Assembly: GCA_945883335.1 (NCBI GenBank)
Contig: CAMCXI010000006.1
Span: 25,343 to 89,342 of the forward strand
Source of the DNA: Candidatus Methylopumilus universalis
GTDB lineage: Bacteria > Pseudomonadota > Gammaproteobacteria > Burkholderiales > Methylophilaceae
Reading direction: 5' to 3'
DNA length: 64,000 nucleotides
A model generated the notes under the pieces. It was not told where the DNA came from. It did no database searches and saw only the letters and a list, made by a program, of their open reading frames with translations. The position numbers were made by a program, and so were the translations under genes. Numbering within the stretch: the stretch's first letter is position 1; each line of letters opens with the position of its first letter. Below are positions 22,546 through 34,270 of the stretch, one piece after another.

Positions 22546-24120
22546 ATGTCATCCTTACCAGAAGAAATTACCCGCCGTCGCACCTTTGCCATTATTTCGC
22601 ATCCTGATGCGGGTAAAACGACACTGACCGAAAAACTTTTATGGTTCGGTGGCGCGATTCAAGTCGCTGGTGAAGTGCGTGGCCGGAAAGCCGCACGTCA
22701 TGCAACGTCGGACTGGATGGAACTAGAGAAACAACGTGGCATTTCAGTGACTTCATCGGTGATGCAGTTCCCATACCGCGAACACATGATTAATTTGCTG
22801 GATACCCCAGGCCATGATGACTTCTCAGAAGACACTTACCGCACATTAACGGCAGTGGACTCTGCTGTGATGGTGATCGATTCAGTGAACGGTGTTGAGG
22901 CGCAAACCATCAAGCTACTCAATGTCTGCCGTATGCGCGATACGCCAATTATCACCTTCATCAACAAACTAGACCGCGAAAGTCGTCCGCCCATCGAACT
23001 CTTAGATGAAATCGAATCTACATTGGGCATGGAATGCGCGCCGATGACTTGGCCGATTGGCATGGGCAAGGGCTTCCGCGGCGTATACCACCTATACAAC
23101 GACGTGGTTTCGTTCTTTGATCCACGTGCTGAAAAAGGCACATCCGAGGTGATTGAGGGCTTGGATAATCCGCGCCTTGATGAGCTACTTGGTCGCCAAG
23201 CAGAAGAGCTGCGGGTTGACATTGAGTTAGTCCGCGGCGCATCAAACACCTTTAATAAAGAGCGCTATTTAAGTGGCAAACAAACCCCTGTGTTTTTTGG
23301 CTCAGGGATTAACAACTTTGGTGTGCAATCGCTATTAGATGCTGTGGTTGAGTTATCCCCTGCTCCATTAGCACGCAAAACTGCGACACGCGAAGTGGCG
23401 CCAAATGAAGCAAAGTTCTCAGGCTTTGTGTTCAAGATTCAAGCCAACATGGACCCAAAACACCGCGATCGTATTGCGTTCTTGCGTGTATGTTCAGGTC
23501 GCTTTGAGCGTGGCATGAAAATCAAACAAGTGGCGACAGGCAAACAAATTTCGGTTAATAACGCCATTACCTTTATGGCACAAGACCGCACTACGATGGA
23601 CGAAGCATACTCAGGCGACATTATCGGCATTCCTAACCACGGCACTATCAAACTCGGCGATACTTTCACTGAAAGTGAGAACTTAAAATTCATTGGCATC
23701 CCTTCTTTCGCCCCTGAATTTTTCCGCCGTGCACGGATTAAAAATCCGATGAAGATGAAGCAGTTACAAATCGGCCTCAAGCAACTATCGGAAGAAGGCG
23801 CAGCCCAATTATTCCGCCCACTCCTCTCTAATGACTTGATTTTGGGTGCAGTGGGTATTTTGCAGTTTGATGTGGTGGCACATCGTCTAGAGCACGAATA
23901 CGGCGTTGACATGATATTTGAGCCTTACGACTGCCATACTGCGCGCTGGCTAAAAGGCAGCGACGCTGATCTAAAAGCAATCGCTGACAAATACGGCTTT
24001 AACGTGGGCTTTGATAGCGCGGATGATTATGTGTATCTCGCGCCAAATCGCGTGAACTTACAAATGGCACAAGAACGTTACCCAGAGATTGAATTTAAAG
24101 AAACGCGCGAGATTGCCTAA
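22546..24120 (+). CDS. prfC: Peptide chain release factor 3
   Basis: [65 protein letters not shown]. Confidence 0.97.
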   Translation: MSSLPEEITRRRTFAIISHPDAGKTTLTEKLLWFGGAIQVAGEVRGRKAARHATSDWMELEKQRGISVTSSVMQFPYREHMINLLDTPGHDDFSEDTYRTLTAVDSAVMVIDSVNGVEAQTIKLLNVCRMRDTPIITFINKLDRESRPPIELLDEIESTLGMECAPMTWPIGMGKGFRGVYHLYNDVVSFFDPRAEKGTSEVIEGLDNPRLDELLGRQAEELRVDIELVRGASNTFNKERYLSGKQTPVFFGSGINNFGVQSLLDAVVELSPAPLARKTATREVAPNEAKFSGFVFKIQANMDPKHRDRIAFLRVCSGRFERGMKIKQVATGKQISVNNAITFMAQDRTTMDEAYSGDIIGIPNHGTIKLGDTFTESENLKFIGIPSFAPEFFRRARIKNPMKMKQLQIGLKQLSEEGAAQLFRPLLSNDLILGAVGILQFDVVAHRLEHEYGVDMIFEPYDCHTARWLKGSDADLKAIADKYGFNVGFDSADDYVYLAPNRVNLQMAQERYPEIEFKETREIA

Positions 24121-24502
24121 GCCAGTTATCAAAATTGATTGTCCCTGCGGTAGCGGCGCGCTTTATCAAGATTGTTGCGAGCCTTATCATCTGAGTACTG
24201 ACGCACCCAATGCTGAAAAGCTGATGCGCTCTCGCTACAGCGCTTATGTGTTGGGTTTAGAAGAATACCTACTCAATACTTGGCACCCCAATACCAGACC
24301 AAAATACCTCAACCTCGCCAACGACCGTACCAAATGGCTAGGGCTTGAAGTAAAGCGCTTTGAGCCTAACGACGAGCAAGCCATTGTCGAGTTTATTGCC
24401 AGCTACAAGGAAAATGGCAAAGCCGAAAAACTCCTCGAAATTAGCCAATTTAGACGCATTGCTAGGCGCTGGTACTATGTGGATGGCGAGTATCAAGCCT
24501 AA
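24116..24502 (+). CDS. YchJ-family protein with SEC-C zinc-binding motif
   Basis: [17 protein letters not shown]...[26 protein letters not shown]; probable TTG start overlapping the prfC stop. Confidence 0.88.
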   Translation, partial: PKPVIKIDCPCGSGALYQDCCEPYHLSTDAPNAEKLMRSRYSAYVLGLEEYLLNTWHPNTRPKYLNLANDRTKWLGLEVKRFEPNDEQAIVEFIASYKENGKAEKLLEISQFRRIARRWYYVDGEYQA

Positions 24503-24513
24503 CGAAAAAATAG

Positions 24514-25089
24514 TTAAGCAAACGCCTCACACAGCATACTCAAGAAAGCGCCTAGCACAGGAATCAATTCTTCTTTCTCAAACGGCGCCGCATCATCAGT
24601 GCCGGCAACCAAGAACGCAATCACAGCTTTATCAAAATCTTCACGGAAGTGCGTCCAATGCTCAGCATCTGCATCGCCAATTAAATGGAATTTACGCATG
24701 CCTGATTCCACAATATCCGCGAGTTCTTCATTCGTAAGTTCTACAAAGAGAGATTTAGCAATCACGATTTGATCTTGTTCTAAATCTGCGACCACATCCT
24801 CAGCACCTAACGGCAAGACCAAATAGGCGTAAACCATCAAAGCAAATGCTTGATAAACGCTGAGCATATCGAAGTTGTCATAACGCTCATCGGCTGGCGA
24901 ACGCGAAGCTTCTTTAATCGCTTTAGCTGTGATGTAACACGCCAAATAGCTAGCCGCTTTCACTGGATCGTAATCTTCCAAATTACTGCTGAGCGGTGCA
25001 TCTTGTTCCTTGCGCCCTTCCGCCAAACAAAGTGCGTGTAGCAGGCTTAAGTTTTTAGAATATTGGTTTGTAGATTGTTGGTCTGCCAT
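24514..25089 (-). CDS. Hypothetical protein
   Basis: 191-aa ORF between convergent and co-directional conserved genes. Confidence 0.65.
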   Translation of the reverse strand: MADQQSTNQYSKNLSLLHALCLAEGRKEQDAPLSSNLEDYDPVKAASYLACYITAKAIKEASRSPADERYDNFDMLSVYQAFALMVYAYLVLPLGAEDVVADLEQDQIVIAKSLFVELTNEELADIVESGMRKFHLIGDADAEHWTHFREDFDKAVIAFLVAGTDDAAPFEKEELIPVLGAFLSMLCEAFA

Positions 25090-25119
25090 TTTTCGTTCTC
25101 TATCTTCAATTAAGTTGTT

Positions 25120-27030
25120 TTATTGGATTGCTGGCAACGCTTCTAACATTTCTTGCAGCTCTAGCCAGCGCATCTCTGCCGTTGCTAATTGTTGAACCAG
25201 TTCAGCTTGATGCTTGAGAAAATCTTGCAAAATGCTTTTATCGCTTTGGGTATATAAATCAGGATCAGCCAGCTTATGATCCAAAGCGGTTTTATCTTGC
25301 TCCCACTTCGCCATATTGGTTTCTATTTGCTCGGTCTCTTTAAGCAAAGGCCGACGCTCAGCAATTCTTGCTTGCCTATCCGCCTTACTTTGCGCGCGCT
25401 CAACTTTATTTGATCCAACTGGTGCTTCTTTATTGGATTCTAAGCTTTGTTTATCGGCGAGCTTTTGGGCGTTAAGCCAATCTTTATAGTCGTCTAAATC
25501 GCCATCAAATACTTCTGCCTTACCATGCGCCACCAACATAAACTTATCGCAAGTGGCTCTTAGCATGGCCCTATCGTGTGAAACAATCACCACACCGCCT
25601 TGATAGTCTTGGAGAGCAACAGTCAGTGCGTGGCGCATTTCCAAATCTAAATGGTTGGTCGGCTCATCCAGTAATAGCAAATTTGGACGCGTCCAAATCA
25701 GCAAAGCCAAAGCCAAGCGCGATTTCTCTCCACCTGAAAATGGACCGCATGGTGAGCTTGCCATATCACCTTTGAAATCAAAGCCACCCAAGTAATTACG
25801 ATGCTCTTGCTCGCGCGTTTCGGGGTCTAACTTTTGCATATGTTCAAGCGGCGATTCATCAAGACGCAATTGCTCTAACTGATGCTGAGCAAAGTAACCA
25901 ACTTTTAAATCTTTGCCCTCTACGCGTTTGCCAGACTTCATGGAAAGTTCACACGCAAGTAGCTTAATGAGTGTTGATTTACCCGCACCATTGCGGCCAA
26001 GCAAACCAAGCCGTTCACCAGGACGCAACGCCAGCTCTATTTTGCTGAGGATGGTCGTATCGCCATAACCCACGCTGACATCATCGATTACCAGCAGTGG
26101 ATCTGGCACGTTTTGCATTTCTCTAAAGCTAAAATCAAAAGGCGTATCAATATGCGCAGCAGAAATCATTTCCATACGCTCAAGGGCTTTGATGCGGCTT
26201 TGGGCTTGGCGAGCCTTGGTAGCTTTTGCACGGAATCGTTCAATATAGCTTTGCAAATGCGCAACGTTGCGCTGTTGACGTTCATACATCGATTGTTGCT
26301 GAGAAAGGCGTTCGGCTCGTTGACGCTCAAAATCCGAGTACCCGCCTTTGTAAAGCGTTAGGCGCTGCTGTTCAATGTGCGCGATATGATTCACAATCGC
26401 GTCTAAGAAGTCTCGGTCATGCGAAATCAGCACTAAAGTACCCCGATAGTCATTTAGCCAGGTTTCTAGCCAAATGACGGCATCTAAGTCCAAATGGTTT
26501 GTCGGTTCATCTAATAACAACAAGTCTGAACGGCACATCAGCGCACGTGCTAAATTAAGTCTTACCCGCCAACCACCTGAAAAGTCCGAAACTGGACGAC
26601 TTAAGTCTGCATTCTTGAAGCCAAGACCGTCCAGCAGCTCCGCAGCTCTTGCACGGGCAGAATAACCGCCAATTTCGCTAAAGCGCGCATGTAGCTCACC
26701 TATTTTTTCGCCTTCATGCTTGGCTTCCGCCTCAACCAAAGCCGACTCTATGGCGCGTAGTTCAAAGTCACCATCCAAGGTAAATTCAATGGCAGCTTGA
26801 GATAAGGCAGGCGTTTCTTGCGCTACATGGGCAATGACCCAATTTGGTGGCATTTCCAAATCGCCATGTTCAGGCTGCAACTCACCACGCAACATCGCAA
26901 ACAGGCTGGATTTACCTGCGCCATTTGCGCCAGTTAAACCGACCTTATGTCCTGGATGAAGCTGGAGTGATGCCCCTTCGATCAGTATTTTCACACCACG
27001 CGTTAAGGTGAGATTTTTGAATTGAATCAA
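25120..27030 (-). CDS. yheS: ABC-F family ATP-binding protein (YheS-like)
   Basis: Two Walker A (GLTGANGAGKSSLF, GLLGRNGAGKSTLI) and two DEPTNHLDL motifs; no TM domain. Confidence 0.85.
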   Translation of the reverse strand: MIQFKNLTLTRGVKILIEGASLQLHPGHKVGLTGANGAGKSSLFAMLRGELQPEHGDLEMPPNWVIAHVAQETPALSQAAIEFTLDGDFELRAIESALVEAEAKHEGEKIGELHARFSEIGGYSARARAAELLDGLGFKNADLSRPVSDFSGGWRVRLNLARALMCRSDLLLLDEPTNHLDLDAVIWLETWLNDYRGTLVLISHDRDFLDAIVNHIAHIEQQRLTLYKGGYSDFERQRAERLSQQQSMYERQQRNVAHLQSYIERFRAKATKARQAQSRIKALERMEMISAAHIDTPFDFSFREMQNVPDPLLVIDDVSVGYGDTTILSKIELALRPGERLGLLGRNGAGKSTLIKLLACELSMKSGKRVEGKDLKVGYFAQHQLEQLRLDESPLEHMQKLDPETREQEHRNYLGGFDFKGDMASSPCGPFSGGEKSRLALALLIWTRPNLLLLDEPTNHLDLEMRHALTVALQDYQGGVVIVSHDRAMLRATCDKFMLVAHGKAEVFDGDLDDYKDWLNAQKLADKQSLESNKEAPVGSNKVERAQSKADRQARIAERRPLLKETEQIETNMAKWEQDKTALDHKLADPDLYTQSDKSILQDFLKHQAELVQQLATAEMRWLELQEMLEALPAIQ

Positions 27031-27246
27031 GCTTGCCTTTCCATTTAACGTAAATCTTAATTACTTACGTCAGCCATATTTTAACTAAGGCGTTATTCTA
27101 AAGCATCTAGCTTCAGTTCATCATTTGTTTGTTCGATAAGTAACAGATACTCAAGCACTGCATATAGTAGAATAGTGCTTGTGAATTAAAAGCCAAGCCA
27201 AAGGTTAGGCTAGCCCAATATTCAAATACCATTAGAATATAAATTA

Positions 27247-30200
27247 ATGATTAAAAAATCGCTTTTATGGTCATATCGAATTGCTTCTATTGCGCTAGGA
27301 ACGCTTGTGTTTCTGGGCATGCTTTCGATCATCGTTTTGCGATTTTTTGTGCTGCCGCATATTGATGACTACAAACCCAAAATCGTTCAAGGCATTTCAG
27401 AAGTACTTGGTCAAAAAGTAGTTATCGGCAATATCTACGCTAACTGGGATGGGTTAAATCCGCATATTGCTGTGTTTAATGTTGATATTTATGATCAAGA
27501 AAACCGCGTAGCACTCAGTCTGAATCACGTTGAAGGCAGCCTCTCTTGGTCCAGCATTCCATTACTTTCCCCTCGCCTCGCGTCTTTTTCTATCTACCAA
27601 CCTGAACTGACTATTCGCCGAGAAAAAGATGGCACGGTTTATGTCGCTGGCGTGTCAATGAGCGGTGCATCCAAGCCCGCATTTCCGAATTGGTTGCTCA
27701 AACAAGCAAGGGTGAACGTCATCGATGCCAATATTGTTTGGCAAGACGATTTGCGCGGCGCGCCTCCACTGAACCTCGACAAACTCAATTTACAACTTGA
27801 AAATCCTGTGTGGGACGGCTTTCGAGGACAACATGCGTTTAGTTTACGTGCCACGCCATCTGCGGGCACATCTAAGCCTATCGATATTCGCGGCAAGGTA
27901 TTTGGACATGACGTGAGTCAAATAGAGCAATGGTATGGCAACTTGTATGCCAAAGTTGAAGGCACAGACATTGCGGCTTGGCGTAATTGGTTAGATTACC
28001 CCTTGGATTTGCGTGAAGGCGAAGGGGCGGCCCAACTTTGGGTAGATTTTTCAGATAACCAAATCGATAACTTTACAACCGATCTTGCTTTTAACAAAGT
28101 AGTGACACGCCTTCCGTATAACGGAGTTGAAAATAGCTTTAATCGTATCGCTGGCCAACTCAAATGGATACGACATGCCAATGGCCAGGAAATCCAAGGT
28201 GAAGGCATCAAGATCGTCACTTCAGACGACTTGAATATGCGCAGCGGTAAATTCTCAATACGTGAGCGCACCATCAAGCAAGGAAAAATTGTGCAAGGCG
28301 ATGTATTGCTCGATGAGATTCAACTCGAAACCCTCAACAAACTAACGCCATACTTTACTTTGCCTGCCACTGCCACCAAAGCAATCGAGGAAACAGCGCC
28401 GCTGGGCAAACTTAACAATCTGCACCTGACTTGGCAAAGCAAAGGTGAAACACTGCCAAAATATGCGCTAAGCGCTGACTTTTTGCACTTGAGCCTACTT
28501 CCCTTCCCCAAGTATTCATTGCCAGGGTTCACCAACCTTAGCGGCAGACTTGATATAGACCAAAACAAAGGCAGGCTGACTTTAGATTCAAGCGCTGCTT
28601 CGCTCAATTTTTCACCAGTCTTGCGCTGGCCCTTAGCTGCCGACAAATTAACAGGAGAAGTGGACTGGAAAATTAACAACCAAAACTTGTCGATAGACGT
28701 GAAAAACTTATCTCTAAAAAACGAACATTTGGATGCTGAGTTAGCGGGGAGCTTTAGTTCTGATGGCGCACAAAAGCAATTATTGGATCTGACGGGACAC
28801 GTGAACAAAGTCGATCTTAAGTATGGACGCCTCTATTATCCAAACCGCCTTGGCAAAGATACGATCGACTGGCTTGATCGTTCGATTTTGTCAGGCCGCG
28901 GTGAAGATGTGAGTGTACGTATCAAAGGCGATCTGAAAGATTACCCATTTGTTGATGGAAAAAAAGGCATCTTAAAAGTGACTGCCAATCTAAAAGATGC
29001 CGTACTTGAATACTCCGAAGGCTGGCCTAAGGTTGAGGGTGTAAATCTTGCGATGTTGTTTGAAGGCAAGCGTATGGAGTTAAACGCGAGTGCTGGCCAT
29101 TTGTTTGGCAATGAAATTAAGAAAGCAAAAATAACGGTTCCAGATCTAGAAGCAGATGAGAGCATGCTCGATATTGTTGGTGAATTACAAAGCCCGGTCA
29201 GTGAGGGTGTTAGATTTATTAACGCAAGCCCTATCGCAAAGTTAGCCAACGGCTTTACCGAAACACTTAAAACAACAGGCAATGGAAAACTCAATCTCAA
29301 TTTACACATTCCACTTAACCACAGCGCCGAAACAACAGTGAGAGGGATTTACCTTATTAGCAATGGCAGTATGCTAAGCGACAGCATACCCGAGCTTACT
29401 AAGCTTAATGGCACAATAGAGTTCACCGAATCGACAATCAATGCCAATAACGTCAACACATGGGCATACGGTGCACCTGCAGTATTTAGTGTCAACACTG
29501 ATAAAAATCATGCGATCCAGATTTCTGCGCATGGCCGAGCAACAGATGCCGGCTTGAGAAAGTCCTTTGACAACTTTTTACCGAGCACTGTTTCTGGCAG
29601 TACTGAATGGGTTGCGAAAGCAAAAATTCAACACAATCAATCCGAAGTCCTTATTCAATCTAGCATGGTTGGCTTGAGTTCAAAATTACCAGCACCACTT
29701 GGTAAAACAATGACCGAGGCTATGCCTTTGGTCATTGAGAAAAAACCAATCAATGAAACACAAGATGTGGTCAAAATTAGTTTAGGTAAAAGCATCACCG
29801 CAAAACTCGTTCGCACCTCTCAAAATGGCATGACAACCATTGATAAAGGCGATATTGGCATCAATGCTTTACCAGAAGTAAGTCCTCAAAAAGGACTATC
29901 ACTTCGCGCTAAGCTTGATAACTTGGATATTGATGAGTGGTTGGCACAATTCAATAAGTCAACAGCTAGCGATGCAAACACCAATCAAAATAGCAACATA
30001 GCGCTCAATCGAATTGAGCTGACAACGCAACATCTTGATATTTTCGACCGCCGTATTAATGCCCTTAAGCTTAGTGCTAGGTCGACAGATAATGCCTGGA
30101 TCATGAATTTAAAAAGTGACGAGGTCACGGGTGATTTAAAATGGAGCAAAGATGGTAACGGCAAAATTAGTGGCAATCTTGCCAATTTTATTTTCCCATC

Positions 30201-31107
30201 GCCCACGCCTGATGCAGTGAAAATACCTACCCATGTTGCCGCAAAACAACTGAATCTAAAATACCCAGCACTTGACATTACTGCTGACAACTTTGAAATC
30301 GGTAAGAAAAAATTTGGTCGGCTAGAGCTTCAAGCGAAAGAACAACTTGGTAACTGGGGCATCGATAAGCTTCGCCTGACTTCAGCAGATGGTGTGATTA
30401 ATACCAATGGCGAGTGGAATAATTGGAAAAATCGTCCGAATACCAAGCTGCGTTTTAATTGGGAAATCAACGATATGGGTAAGGCTTTAAAACGCCTTGA
30501 TATTGGCGACGTGATTAAGGGGGGAACAGCGGAAATCACAGGCCAATTAAAATGGGCTGGCAGTCCCCATGAGTTTGACATCCCTAATCTTTCAGGCAGC
30601 TTGCACGTCGATGCTAAAAAAGGGCAAATTCTTCAACTAGAACCCGGTGTTGGAAGGCTCTTCAGCGTATTAAGTTTGCAAAATTTACCCCGACGCTTAA
30701 CACTCGATTTTAAGGATTTATTTAGCAGCGGCTTCACATTCGACAAAATCAATGCCGATGTCAATATTGAACGCGGCATTATGTATAGCGACAACTTTAA
30801 AATGGTCGGTCCAACGGCCCAAGTGGAAATTAAAGGCGAGACAGACCTTGAAAAAGAAACGCAGCATTTATATGTCAAAGTGAAACCATTTATCAGCGAC
30901 ACGCTGTCATTAGCGGCTTTTGCTGGCGGCCCCGCCGTGGGAGCAGCCGCTTATATTGCACAAAAGATTCTGAAAGATCCGCTCAACAAAATCGCCGAAT
31001 CGCAATATGAAATTATCGGCACTTGGACCAATCCTCAAGAAAGAGGGCAAGAGAAGGATGAAAAATCACCCGTTAAAAACCCTGCGCCAGGGCCTCTTGG
31101 CAGGTAG
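27247..31107 (+). CDS. yhdP: YhdP-family AsmA-like envelope protein
   Basis: ~1286 aa; N-terminal TM anchor; YANWDGLNPHIAVFNVDIYD; C-terminal DUF3971/AsmA-like features. Confidence 0.88.
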   Translation: MIKKSLLWSYRIASIALGTLVFLGMLSIIVLRFFVLPHIDDYKPKIVQGISEVLGQKVVIGNIYANWDGLNPHIAVFNVDIYDQENRVALSLNHVEGSLSWSSIPLLSPRLASFSIYQPELTIRREKDGTVYVAGVSMSGASKPAFPNWLLKQARVNVIDANIVWQDDLRGAPPLNLDKLNLQLENPVWDGFRGQHAFSLRATPSAGTSKPIDIRGKVFGHDVSQIEQWYGNLYAKVEGTDIAAWRNWLDYPLDLREGEGAAQLWVDFSDNQIDNFTTDLAFNKVVTRLPYNGVENSFNRIAGQLKWIRHANGQEIQGEGIKIVTSDDLNMRSGKFSIRERTIKQGKIVQGDVLLDEIQLETLNKLTPYFTLPATATKAIEETAPLGKLNNLHLTWQSKGETLPKYALSADFLHLSLLPFPKYSLPGFTNLSGRLDIDQNKGRLTLDSSAASLNFSPVLRWPLAADKLTGEVDWKINNQNLSIDVKNLSLKNEHLDAELAGSFSSDGAQKQLLDLTGHVNKVDLKYGRLYYPNRLGKDTIDWLDRSILSGRGEDVSVRIKGDLKDYPFVDGKKGILKVTANLKDAVLEYSEGWPKVEGVNLAMLFEGKRMELNASAGHLFGNEIKKAKITVPDLEADESMLDIVGELQSPVSEGVRFINASPIAKLANGFTETLKTTGNGKLNLNLHIPLNHSAETTVRGIYLISNGSMLSDSIPELTKLNGTIEFTESTINANNVNTWAYGAPAVFSVNTDKNHAIQISAHGRATDAGLRKSFDNFLPSTVSGSTEWVAKAKIQHNQSEVLIQSSMVGLSSKLPAPLGKTMTEAMPLVIEKKPINETQDVVKISLGKSITAKLVRTSQNGMTTIDKGDIGINALPEVSPQKGLSLRAKLDNLDIDEWLAQFNKSTASDANTNQNSNIALNRIELTTQHLDIFDRRINALKLSARSTDNAWIMNLKSDEVTGDLKWSKDGNGKISGNLANFIFPSPTPDAVKIPTHVAAKQLNLKYPALDITADNFEIGKKKFGRLELQAKEQLGNWGIDKLRLTSADGVINTNGEWNNWKNRPNTKLRFNWEINDMGKALKRLDIGDVIKGGTAEITGQLKWAGSPHEFDIPNLSGSLHVDAKKGQILQLEPGVGRLFSVLSLQNLPRRLTLDFKDLFSSGFTFDKINADVNIERGIMYSDNFKMVGPTAQVEIKGETDLEKETQHLYVKVKPFISDTLSLAAFAGGPAVGAAAYIAQKILKDPLNKIAESQYEIIGTWTNPQERGQEKDEKSPVKNPAPGPLGR

Positions 31108-31195
31108 CTATTTTGATTTGATCAATATTTAACATTTGCCAAATCGGGTATGATGTCGAAGAACCCCTCAACCATTGTTTACTCGGAAATTTGGC

Positions 31196-32053
31196 ATGGC
31201 AATTAAATCGCGCATCAACCACACAAAAGCCAGCCCAGCCGCCGCTGGTATCGTCAAAATCGCTGGCATTCAAATGGCATCAGGGCCGATCGTTTCGGCG
31301 AATCTTAGCGAGGCTGAGCGACTGATTAAAATTGCAGTGGATCAAGGTGCCAAGCTAATCGTACTGCCTGAATACTTTGCGATTATGGGCATCAAGGATA
31401 CCGACAAATTAAAAGCCAGCGAAAAAGAAGGTAACGGCCCGATTCAGAAATTTCTCTCTAGTTCTTCAAAAAAACATGATGTTTGGATTGTCGCTGGATC
31501 TATTCCACTTCAATCAGACAGCAAAGACAAGATTTATAACGCCTGCATGGTCTATGACAACAAAGGTAAGTTGGTTGTGCGTTATAACAAAATTCATCTT
31601 TTTGGCCTGAACCTAGGCAACGAAAAGTACCATGAAGAAGCGACCATTGTGCCAGGCAATAAAGTGGTCACCGTCGATAGTCCGTTTGGCAAGATTGGCT
31701 TATCCATTTGCTACGACTTACGCTTTCCAGAACTCTATCGCGCCATGGGTGAAGTTGACTTAATTTTAGTACCCGCAGCATTTACCGAAACCACAGGGAA
31801 GGCTCACTGGGAAACCTTAGTGCGTGCCCGTGCGATTGAGAATCTATGCTATGTTTTAGCGCCAGCACAAGGTGGTTATCACGCCTCAGGCCGTGAAACG
31901 CATGGTGACAGTATGATTGTAGATCCATGGGGCGTAGTACTTGATCGACTGCCACGTGGCTCTGGTGTTGTTATTGCAAACATGAATCTAGATTACCAAG
32001 CCAGCTTACGCAAGAGTTTGCCAGCCTTGCAACATCGTACTGTTTTTAAATAA
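31196..32053 (+). CDS. Carbon-nitrogen hydrolase (nitrilase superfamily, Nit1/Nit2-like)
   Basis: KLIVLPEYFAIMG; RYNKIHLFGLNLG; GLSICYDLRFPELYRAMGEVDLILVPAAFT. Confidence 0.92.
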   Translation: MAIKSRINHTKASPAAAGIVKIAGIQMASGPIVSANLSEAERLIKIAVDQGAKLIVLPEYFAIMGIKDTDKLKASEKEGNGPIQKFLSSSSKKHDVWIVAGSIPLQSDSKDKIYNACMVYDNKGKLVVRYNKIHLFGLNLGNEKYHEEATIVPGNKVVTVDSPFGKIGLSICYDLRFPELYRAMGEVDLILVPAAFTETTGKAHWETLVRARAIENLCYVLAPAQGGYHASGRETHGDSMIVDPWGVVLDRLPRGSGVVIANMNLDYQASLRKSLPALQHRTVFK

Positions 32054-32153
32054 ACATGTTAGGTGAGTGACGTATTCAAGATTTTACTTAGCGGGGCAAT
32101 GCCCCGCTTCTGCTATATTGAACATATTAAATGCAATATTTGGAAGCCTTAGC

Positions 32154-33629
32154 ATGAAACCTGAACAAAATAATCCATCTCAAACCAATCACTTCAGCAC
32201 AGCCACTGAGGCCCTTCTTAACCCATCCAGTTTGGATGTGCCCGCATTACAGGGGGTATTGAACAACATCATGACGCACGATATTGATTATGCCGATTTG
32301 TACTTTCAATACAGCCGTTCAGAGAGCTGGGGCTTAGAAGAGGGTCAAGTAAAATCAGGCAACTTCAATATTGACCAAGGTGTGGGTGTGCGTGCAGTCA
32401 GCGGCGAAAAAACTGCTTTTGCTTACTCTGATGATATTAACTTACCTGCCTTACAACAAGCTGCAAATGCCACAAAGGCGATTGCCGACATGGGCAATGA
32501 CAGTTTTGAAGCCAATAAGACGGGGGTTATCCAGCATATTGAAGCACCGCAACTTTATATCCCGCAAGATCCAATTGCATCACTTAGTGCTGAAGCTAAA
32601 GTGAAATTGTTAGAACGACTTGAAACCTATGCACGTAAAGTAGACCCCCGCATTACACAGGTCACGGCTTCGATTGCTGGCGAGTACGAAGTCATGATGG
32701 TGGCGCGTCACGATGGCGTGATGGCAGCGGATGTTCGTCCTTTGGTGCGCTTATCGATCAATGTCATCGCAGAAAACAACGGACGTCGCGAACAAGGTTC
32801 AGCCGGCGGTGGCGGGCGTTTTGATTATGCCTATTTCACAGATGAAGTATTGCAAGATTACGCTGAAAAAGCCGTACACCAGGCCTTAGTGAATCTTGAT
32901 GCACGTCCTGCGCCAGCTGGCAATATGACAGTCGTATTGGGCGCAGGCTGGCCTGGCATTTTATTGCATGAGGCAATCGGTCATGGCCTTGAGGGTGACT
33001 TTAACCGCAAAGGAAGCTCAGCATTCTCAGGAAAAATCGGTCAACGCGTGGCATCTAAAAGCGTAACAGTCGTGGATGATGGCACCATCAGCAATCGTCG
33101 TGGTTCGCTTAGCTTAGATGACGAAGGCAACCCAACACAGCGCACCGTATTAATTGAAGATGGCATTTTGCGTGGATATATTCAAGACAGCTTAAATAGC
33201 AGACTGATGGGCATGCCGCTGACTGGCAATGGGCGTCGAGAGTCTTATGCGCACATTCCTATGCCACGGATGACGAACACTTATATGTTGAATGGCGACA
33301 TGCCACCAGAAGAGATTATTAAGTCGGTCAAAAAAGGCTTATATGCGGCTAATTTTGGTGGTGGTCAGGTGGACATCACCAGCGGTAAATTCGTATTCAG
33401 CGCAGCTGAAGCCTACATGATTGAAGATGGAAAAATTACTTATCCAGTGAAAGGCGCAACGCTTATTGGCAACGGCCCCGATGTTTTAACTCGCGTTTCC
33501 ATGATAGGCAATGACATGCAACTCGACAGTGGCGTTGGCACATGCGGCAAAGAGGGACAAAGTGTTCCTGTCGGCGTTGGTCAACCTACCTTAAAAATTG
33601 ATGGCCTGACAGTGGGCGGAACGGCATAA
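32154..33629 (+). CDS. tldD: Metalloprotease TldD
   Basis: [39 protein letters not shown]; start set at MKPEQNN. Confidence 0.96.
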   Translation: MKPEQNNPSQTNHFSTATEALLNPSSLDVPALQGVLNNIMTHDIDYADLYFQYSRSESWGLEEGQVKSGNFNIDQGVGVRAVSGEKTAFAYSDDINLPALQQAANATKAIADMGNDSFEANKTGVIQHIEAPQLYIPQDPIASLSAEAKVKLLERLETYARKVDPRITQVTASIAGEYEVMMVARHDGVMAADVRPLVRLSINVIAENNGRREQGSAGGGGRFDYAYFTDEVLQDYAEKAVHQALVNLDARPAPAGNMTVVLGAGWPGILLHEAIGHGLEGDFNRKGSSAFSGKIGQRVASKSVTVVDDGTISNRRGSLSLDDEGNPTQRTVLIEDGILRGYIQDSLNSRLMGMPLTGNGRRESYAHIPMPRMTNTYMLNGDMPPEEIIKSVKKGLYAANFGGGQVDITSGKFVFSAAEAYMIEDGKITYPVKGATLIGNGPDVLTRVSMIGNDMQLDSGVGTCGKEGQSVPVGVGQPTLKIDGLTVGGTA

Positions 33630-33748
33630 AAAATTACGGCAGTTTGGCAAAAAACTTAAACTGTGTTTAACTAAGGTTTTGGCATTGATAAGTTTATGGT
33701 TATACGTGATTAACTAAAGAATTACTTCGAATTTAGAGAGGACTAAAA

Positions 33749-34093
33749 ATGGCAACAAATGAAACAACAACTGCAGTAAAAAAACCGGCGGCTAAGAAAC
33801 CAGTTGCCGCTAAAAAGCCTGCTGTGAAAAAACCTGCTGCTCCAAAAACAACGGCTGCAAAACCAGCTGCCGCTAAAAAGCCTGCTGCTCCTAAAACAAC
33901 GGCTGCAAAACCAGCTGCCGCTAAAAAGCCTGCTGCTAAGAAACCTGCAGCAGTAAAAGCAGCTGCGCCAAAAGCTACAGTAACAAAAACTACCCCTCCA
34001 AACTCAGTTGAAGTTAATCCAGTACCAAAAGCTGCGCCATCACTAGGCTTTTTTGGTCAGATTGGTGCGTTTTTTAAAAAATTACTTGGCTAA
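33749..34093 (+). CDS. Histone H1-like Ala/Lys/Pro-rich low-complexity protein
   Basis: Repeats of AAKKPAAPKTTAAKPA; distinctive C-terminus PSLGFFGQIGAFFKKLLG. Confidence 0.8.
   Translation: MATNETTTAVKKPAAKKPVAAKKPAVKKPAAPKTTAAKPAAAKKPAAPKTTAAKPAAAKKPAAKKPAAVKAAAPKATVTKTTPPNSVEVNPVPKAAPSLGFFGQIGAFFKKLLG
33847..33942 (+). repeat. Two-copy tandem repeat, 48-bp period, in the Ala/Lys/Pro ORF
   Basis: AACAACGGCTGCAAAACCAGCTGCCGCTAAAAAGCCTGCTGCT repeated at 48-bp spacing (anchors 33851 and 33899). Confidence 0.85.
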
Positions 34094-34115
34094 ACCTGTC
34101 ACGTTTTAAAGAAGC

Positions 34116-34150
34116 GCTAACAGTGCATTCAATGCACTGTTAGCTCTTTT
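34116..34150 (+). terminator. Intrinsic terminator after the Ala/Lys/Pro gene
   Basis: GCTAACAGTGCATTCAATGCACTGTTAGC (29-nt inverted repeat) then CTCTTTTG. Confidence 0.75.
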
Positions 34151-34270
34151 GTTGTTCTAAGCAATTAAACTAAATTCTGACCAAGCAGACTCGCTATCTT
34201 ATTGATAGCCGTTCCAACAAGGCTACGGCTATAATACGGCTTCTTTATTGATGACGCGTGGCAAGACTTC

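Noticed and set aside
33760-33960. Repeats in the Ala/Lys/Pro ORF as a CRISPR-like array
   Set aside because: In-frame coding repeats without unique spacers; explained by low-complexity protein.
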